NCBI GenBank assembly: GCA_910579575.1 | Contig: CAJTUM010000011.1 | Span: forward strand, 1-60,607 | Reading direction: 5' to 3' | Length of the DNA: 60,607 bases | Source: an uncultured Eubacteriales bacterium | GTDB taxonomy: Bacteria; Bacillota; Clostridia; Oscillospirales; Butyricicoccaceae | Shown here: positions 58,595 to 60,607 of the stretch, piece after piece | Layout: each line of letters starts with the position of its first letter | Numbering within the stretch: the stretch's first letter is position 1 | Made by a program: the position numbers and the translations under genes | Notes under the pieces: generated by a model | The model's input: the letters and a program-made list of their open reading frames with translations, nothing else | Databases searched by the model: none | Told to the model about the DNA's origin: nothing

Positions 58595-59605
58595 ATGACC
58601 TTTCACATTGGCTCCGACGGGCCCATATATCGCCAGCTGGCGGACCAGGTGTTGGCCGGCGTCAAGGCCGGTTTGCTCAAACCGGGGGACCGGCTGCCCA
58701 CCGAGCGAGAGCTGGCCGCTCAGCTGGGGGTGGCGCGGGGCACTGTGAGAAAAGCGTATCGAGAGCTGGCGGACAACAACCTGGTGCAGGTGATTCAGGG
58801 AAGCGGCGTTTATATCCACAGCGACGGCGGCCAGCTGGACAGTCGCCGCCGCCGGGCGGCGGCGAATCTGGTGGAAGAGACGCTGAACCGGCTGGAGCGC
58901 TGGGGATTTTCGCCGACGGAAACCGAAGCCATGCTTCGAGCCGGCTTATCTCGACGACAGACGAACCGAGGCGTCCGGGCCGCCGTGGTGGACTGCAACC
59001 CGGAATCGTTGTCCATTTTTAAGCGGCAGCTGGTGCAGATCCCAGCTCTCTCTGTGTCGGTTTTTATGGTGGAAAGCATTTTGATGGAAGACGACCCCAA
59101 AAGTCTGCTTTCCGAATTTGACCTGGCGTTGACCACCGTCACCCATTACGATCAGATCAACGCCTGCCTGACCGGGTCGGGGCTCCGGCTGCTCAAGGCG
59201 GCTATGGCCCTGAGCCCCCGGACCATTGTGGACGTTACCAGCCTGCCGGCGGGCTGCTCCATCGGCATCCTGTGCTCCAGCAATAAATTTGCCGGCCTGA
59301 TCGCCGAGCAGCTCAATTATTTCCGGGCCAGAGAGAGCCGCTTTGACGTGCATTTTGAAACCGACGCCCAGGAGGCGGCCCGGTTTATGCAGCAGTATGA
59401 CGCCATAGTAGCGCCGCCGGATTCGCTGCTTTTTACAAACGCGGCGGGCCGGCAGGCCCTGGAACAATATCGGGCCCAAGGCGGCCGAGCCGTTTCCTTT
59501 GATTATCAAATCGAGCGGGGCTCCTTGATCCACTTGGAGGAGCAGATCATCGCCTTGCTGCGGCAAAAAGACGCCGCCGGCGGCCGTTCGTCAGGGAAGG
59601 TTTGA
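58595..59605 (+). CDS. GntR-family regulator of the hut operon (inferred)
   Basis: 336 residues. GntR winged helix ~5-75: DGPIYRQLADQVLAGVKAGLLKPGDRLPTERELAAQLGVARGTVRKAYRELADNNLVQVIQGSGVYI. The ~250-residue C-terminal domain is not the UTRA fold of classical HutC. It has alternating beta/alpha segments (VRAAVVDCNPESLSIFKRQL, PRTIVDVTSLPAGCSIGILCSS, YDAIVAPPDSLLFTNAAGR) and resembles a periplasmic-binding or CheY/PLP-fold-derived sensor. Divergent position from hutH suggests it senses histidine or urocanate; that is an inference. Start at 58595 after GGGGGAG. Confidence 0.85.
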   Translation: MTFHIGSDGPIYRQLADQVLAGVKAGLLKPGDRLPTERELAAQLGVARGTVRKAYRELADNNLVQVIQGSGVYIHSDGGQLDSRRRRAAANLVEETLNRLERWGFSPTETEAMLRAGLSRRQTNRGVRAAVVDCNPESLSIFKRQLVQIPALSVSVFMVESILMEDDPKSLLSEFDLALTTVTHYDQINACLTGSGLRLLKAAMALSPRTIVDVTSLPAGCSIGILCSSNKFAGLIAEQLNYFRARESRFDVHFETDAQEAARFMQQYDAIVAPPDSLLFTNAAGRQALEQYRAQGGRAVSFDYQIERGSLIHLEEQIIALLRQKDAAGGRSSGKV

Positions 59606-59812
59606 TTTTTACGCTGGAATCCGATAAACTTTTGGGCAAGCGCCGGCAGGCGCGCAACAAAGCTGCCGTTTGGGGAAGCGTCCGTCGACTTTTCTTCGGT
59701 CGTCTCCCAGGCCGATTGGCAGAGAACAGCGGCATTTGATATCCGTCTGCCAGAAAATAAGCCCGGCAGAGCCGGGCGGAAGGAAGGACAGAGCGCCCCT
59801 GAGGGCAAATAT
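59606..59812. other. Intergenic region before the NYN gene
   Basis: No gene supported. Stem GCCCGG/CCGGGC (59761-59777) ends ~35 bases before the next start codon. No clear T-run follows, so it is a poor terminator. Confidence 0.35.
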
Positions 59813-60607
59813 ATGGCAAATCAAGATAAACGATTCGCGCTGCTGATCGACGCGGAAAATGTGTCGGCCAGATATATCAAACGAATTTTAGAGGAACTTT
59901 CCAATGAAGGCGTGGTGACCTACAAGCGCATTTATGGGGATTGGACCTCTCATAATATGTGCGGCTGGAAGGATACGTTATTGGATCACTCCATTACGCC
60001 GATTCAGCAGTACAGCTATACCAGCGGCAAAAATTCCACCGACTCCGCTATGATTATCGACGCCATGGATATTTTGTATGGAGACAATGTGGAGGGCTTT
60101 TGTCTGGTGTCCAGCGACAGCGATTTCACCCGGCTGGCCGCTCGGCTGCGGGAGGCGGGCAAGATTGTGGTGGGCATGGGAGAGCGCAAGACCCCCGCTC
60201 CCTTTATCGCTGCCTGCAATAAATTCCGTTTTCTGGAGGTTTTGCAGCAGGCCCAGGAGGCCGAGGCCGCGGCGGATTGCGCCGAGCAGAAATGCGCCTC
60301 CGGCCGGCCGGAGGACTGCGCCGGCCCGGAAAACGCCGCCGGAGACGCTGGATCTGTGGCCTCTCTGCGGGAGATTCGCCGGGCCGTGCGCACGATCATC
60401 GACGACAGCAGCGAGGACGACGACCAGTGGGTGCCGCTGAGCACAGTGGGCAACACTCTAATTAAGCGATTCCCAGAGTTTGACGTGCGCAACTATGGGC
60501 ATCGCAAGCTGACTAATTTTATCAAGTCTTTGGACGCCTTTGAAATCCGAGAGGTGCCCAGCCCGGCGGACCGGAACACCAAAAAAATATACGTCCGCAC
60601 CCGCCCC
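59813..60607 (+). CDS. NYN-domain ribonuclease-like protein with LOTUS/OST-HTH (3' end outside window)
   Basis: 265 codons in the window, still open at the end. N-terminal NYN/PIN-like domain (~6-150): FALLIDAENVSARYIKRIL (first catalytic Asp), IYGDWTS, SGKNSTDSAMIIDAMDILY, FCLVSSDSDFTRLAARLREAG (acidic residues), GMGERKTPAPFIAACNKF. An acidic/Ala-rich linker follows (~155-195), then an OST-HTH/LOTUS-type domain (VPLSTVGNTLIKRFPEFDVRNYGHRKLTNFIKSLDAFEI). Members (LabA/DUF88 type) are thought to bind or cleave RNA. ATG at 59813 after GAGGGC. Confidence 0.88.
   Translation, partial: MANQDKRFALLIDAENVSARYIKRILEELSNEGVVTYKRIYGDWTSHNMCGWKDTLLDHSITPIQQYSYTSGKNSTDSAMIIDAMDILYGDNVEGFCLVSSDSDFTRLAARLREAGKIVVGMGERKTPAPFIAACNKFRFLEVLQQAQEAEAAADCAEQKCASGRPEDCAGPENAAGDAGSVASLREIRRAVRTIIDDSSEDDDQWVPLSTVGNTLIKRFPEFDVRNYGHRKLTNFIKSLDAFEIREVPSPADRNTKKIYVRTRP

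Overview
The window looks like the chromosome of a Gram-positive, anaerobic, amino-acid-fermenting member of the Clostridia, most likely an Oscillospiraceae/Ruminococcaceae-type gut bacterium. The signs are AGGAGG-type ribosome binding sites, sigma-A promoters, LPXTG-like wall-anchored proteins, a glutamate-synthase-linked [FeFe] hydrogenase, histidine and pyroglutamate degradation, and visibly GC-rich genes. The genus is an inference.

Left end (1-11,450): a surface-protein region. It starts inside a wall-anchored protein with a DSDSDA repeat, followed by a membrane-anchored six-hairpin-glycosidase-like protein and a 2239-residue surface protein with a beta-helix, pilin/Cna-type repeats and a VPKTG sorting signal. 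The 330 bases upstream of the giant gene carry three tandem GEMM-type (c-di-GMP-I-like) riboswitches on its coding strand. Further upstream lie a 160-residue orphan protein, a 249-bp segment bounded by perfect 18-bp inverted repeats and holding two outward promoters, and a tyrosine recombinase gene. I read this as a candidate invertible promoter feeding a second-messenger-responsive surface-protein locus, and it is the best candidate for a new system here.

11,450-21,900: nrdR, a YetF/DUF4363 pair, a small regulator and tRNA-Pro(GGG), then a decayed island. The island contains fragments of a tyrosine integrase and a serine recombinase, palindrome-rich DNA, a secreted stalk-domain protein, a Uma2 nuclease-like protein, a broken aldo/keto reductase and a low-GC ParA-like partition pair.

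21,900-34,000: a Sel1-repeat protein, a zinc-ribbon membrane protein, rarA, a diacylglycerol-kinase-type lipid kinase, the two-gene hydrogenase operon and two tandem MFS transporters. 34,000-39,800: the pxpABC 5-oxoprolinase operon divergent from a TDT-type transporter, then a tyrosine phosphatase, a lytic transglycosylase and a DUF6440 protein. 39,900-51,500: a TauE exporter with its MarR regulator, cardiolipin synthase, pepD, a GNAT enzyme, a YtrA-type GntR/ABC operon, tcdA, and a small XRE regulator divergent from a possible 31-residue peptide. 51,595-60,607: the histidine-utilisation operon hutH-hutU-ftcD-hutI-fchA with a divergent GntR regulator, then the start of a NYN-LOTUS RNA-binding protein.

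Several of these functions converge on glutamate and one-carbon metabolism: PepD releases histidine, the hut operon turns it into glutamate and a formyl-type C1 unit on tetrahydrofolate, PxpABC makes glutamate from pyroglutamate, and the hydrogenase disposes of reductant. All calls come from reading the sequence; no database search was run.
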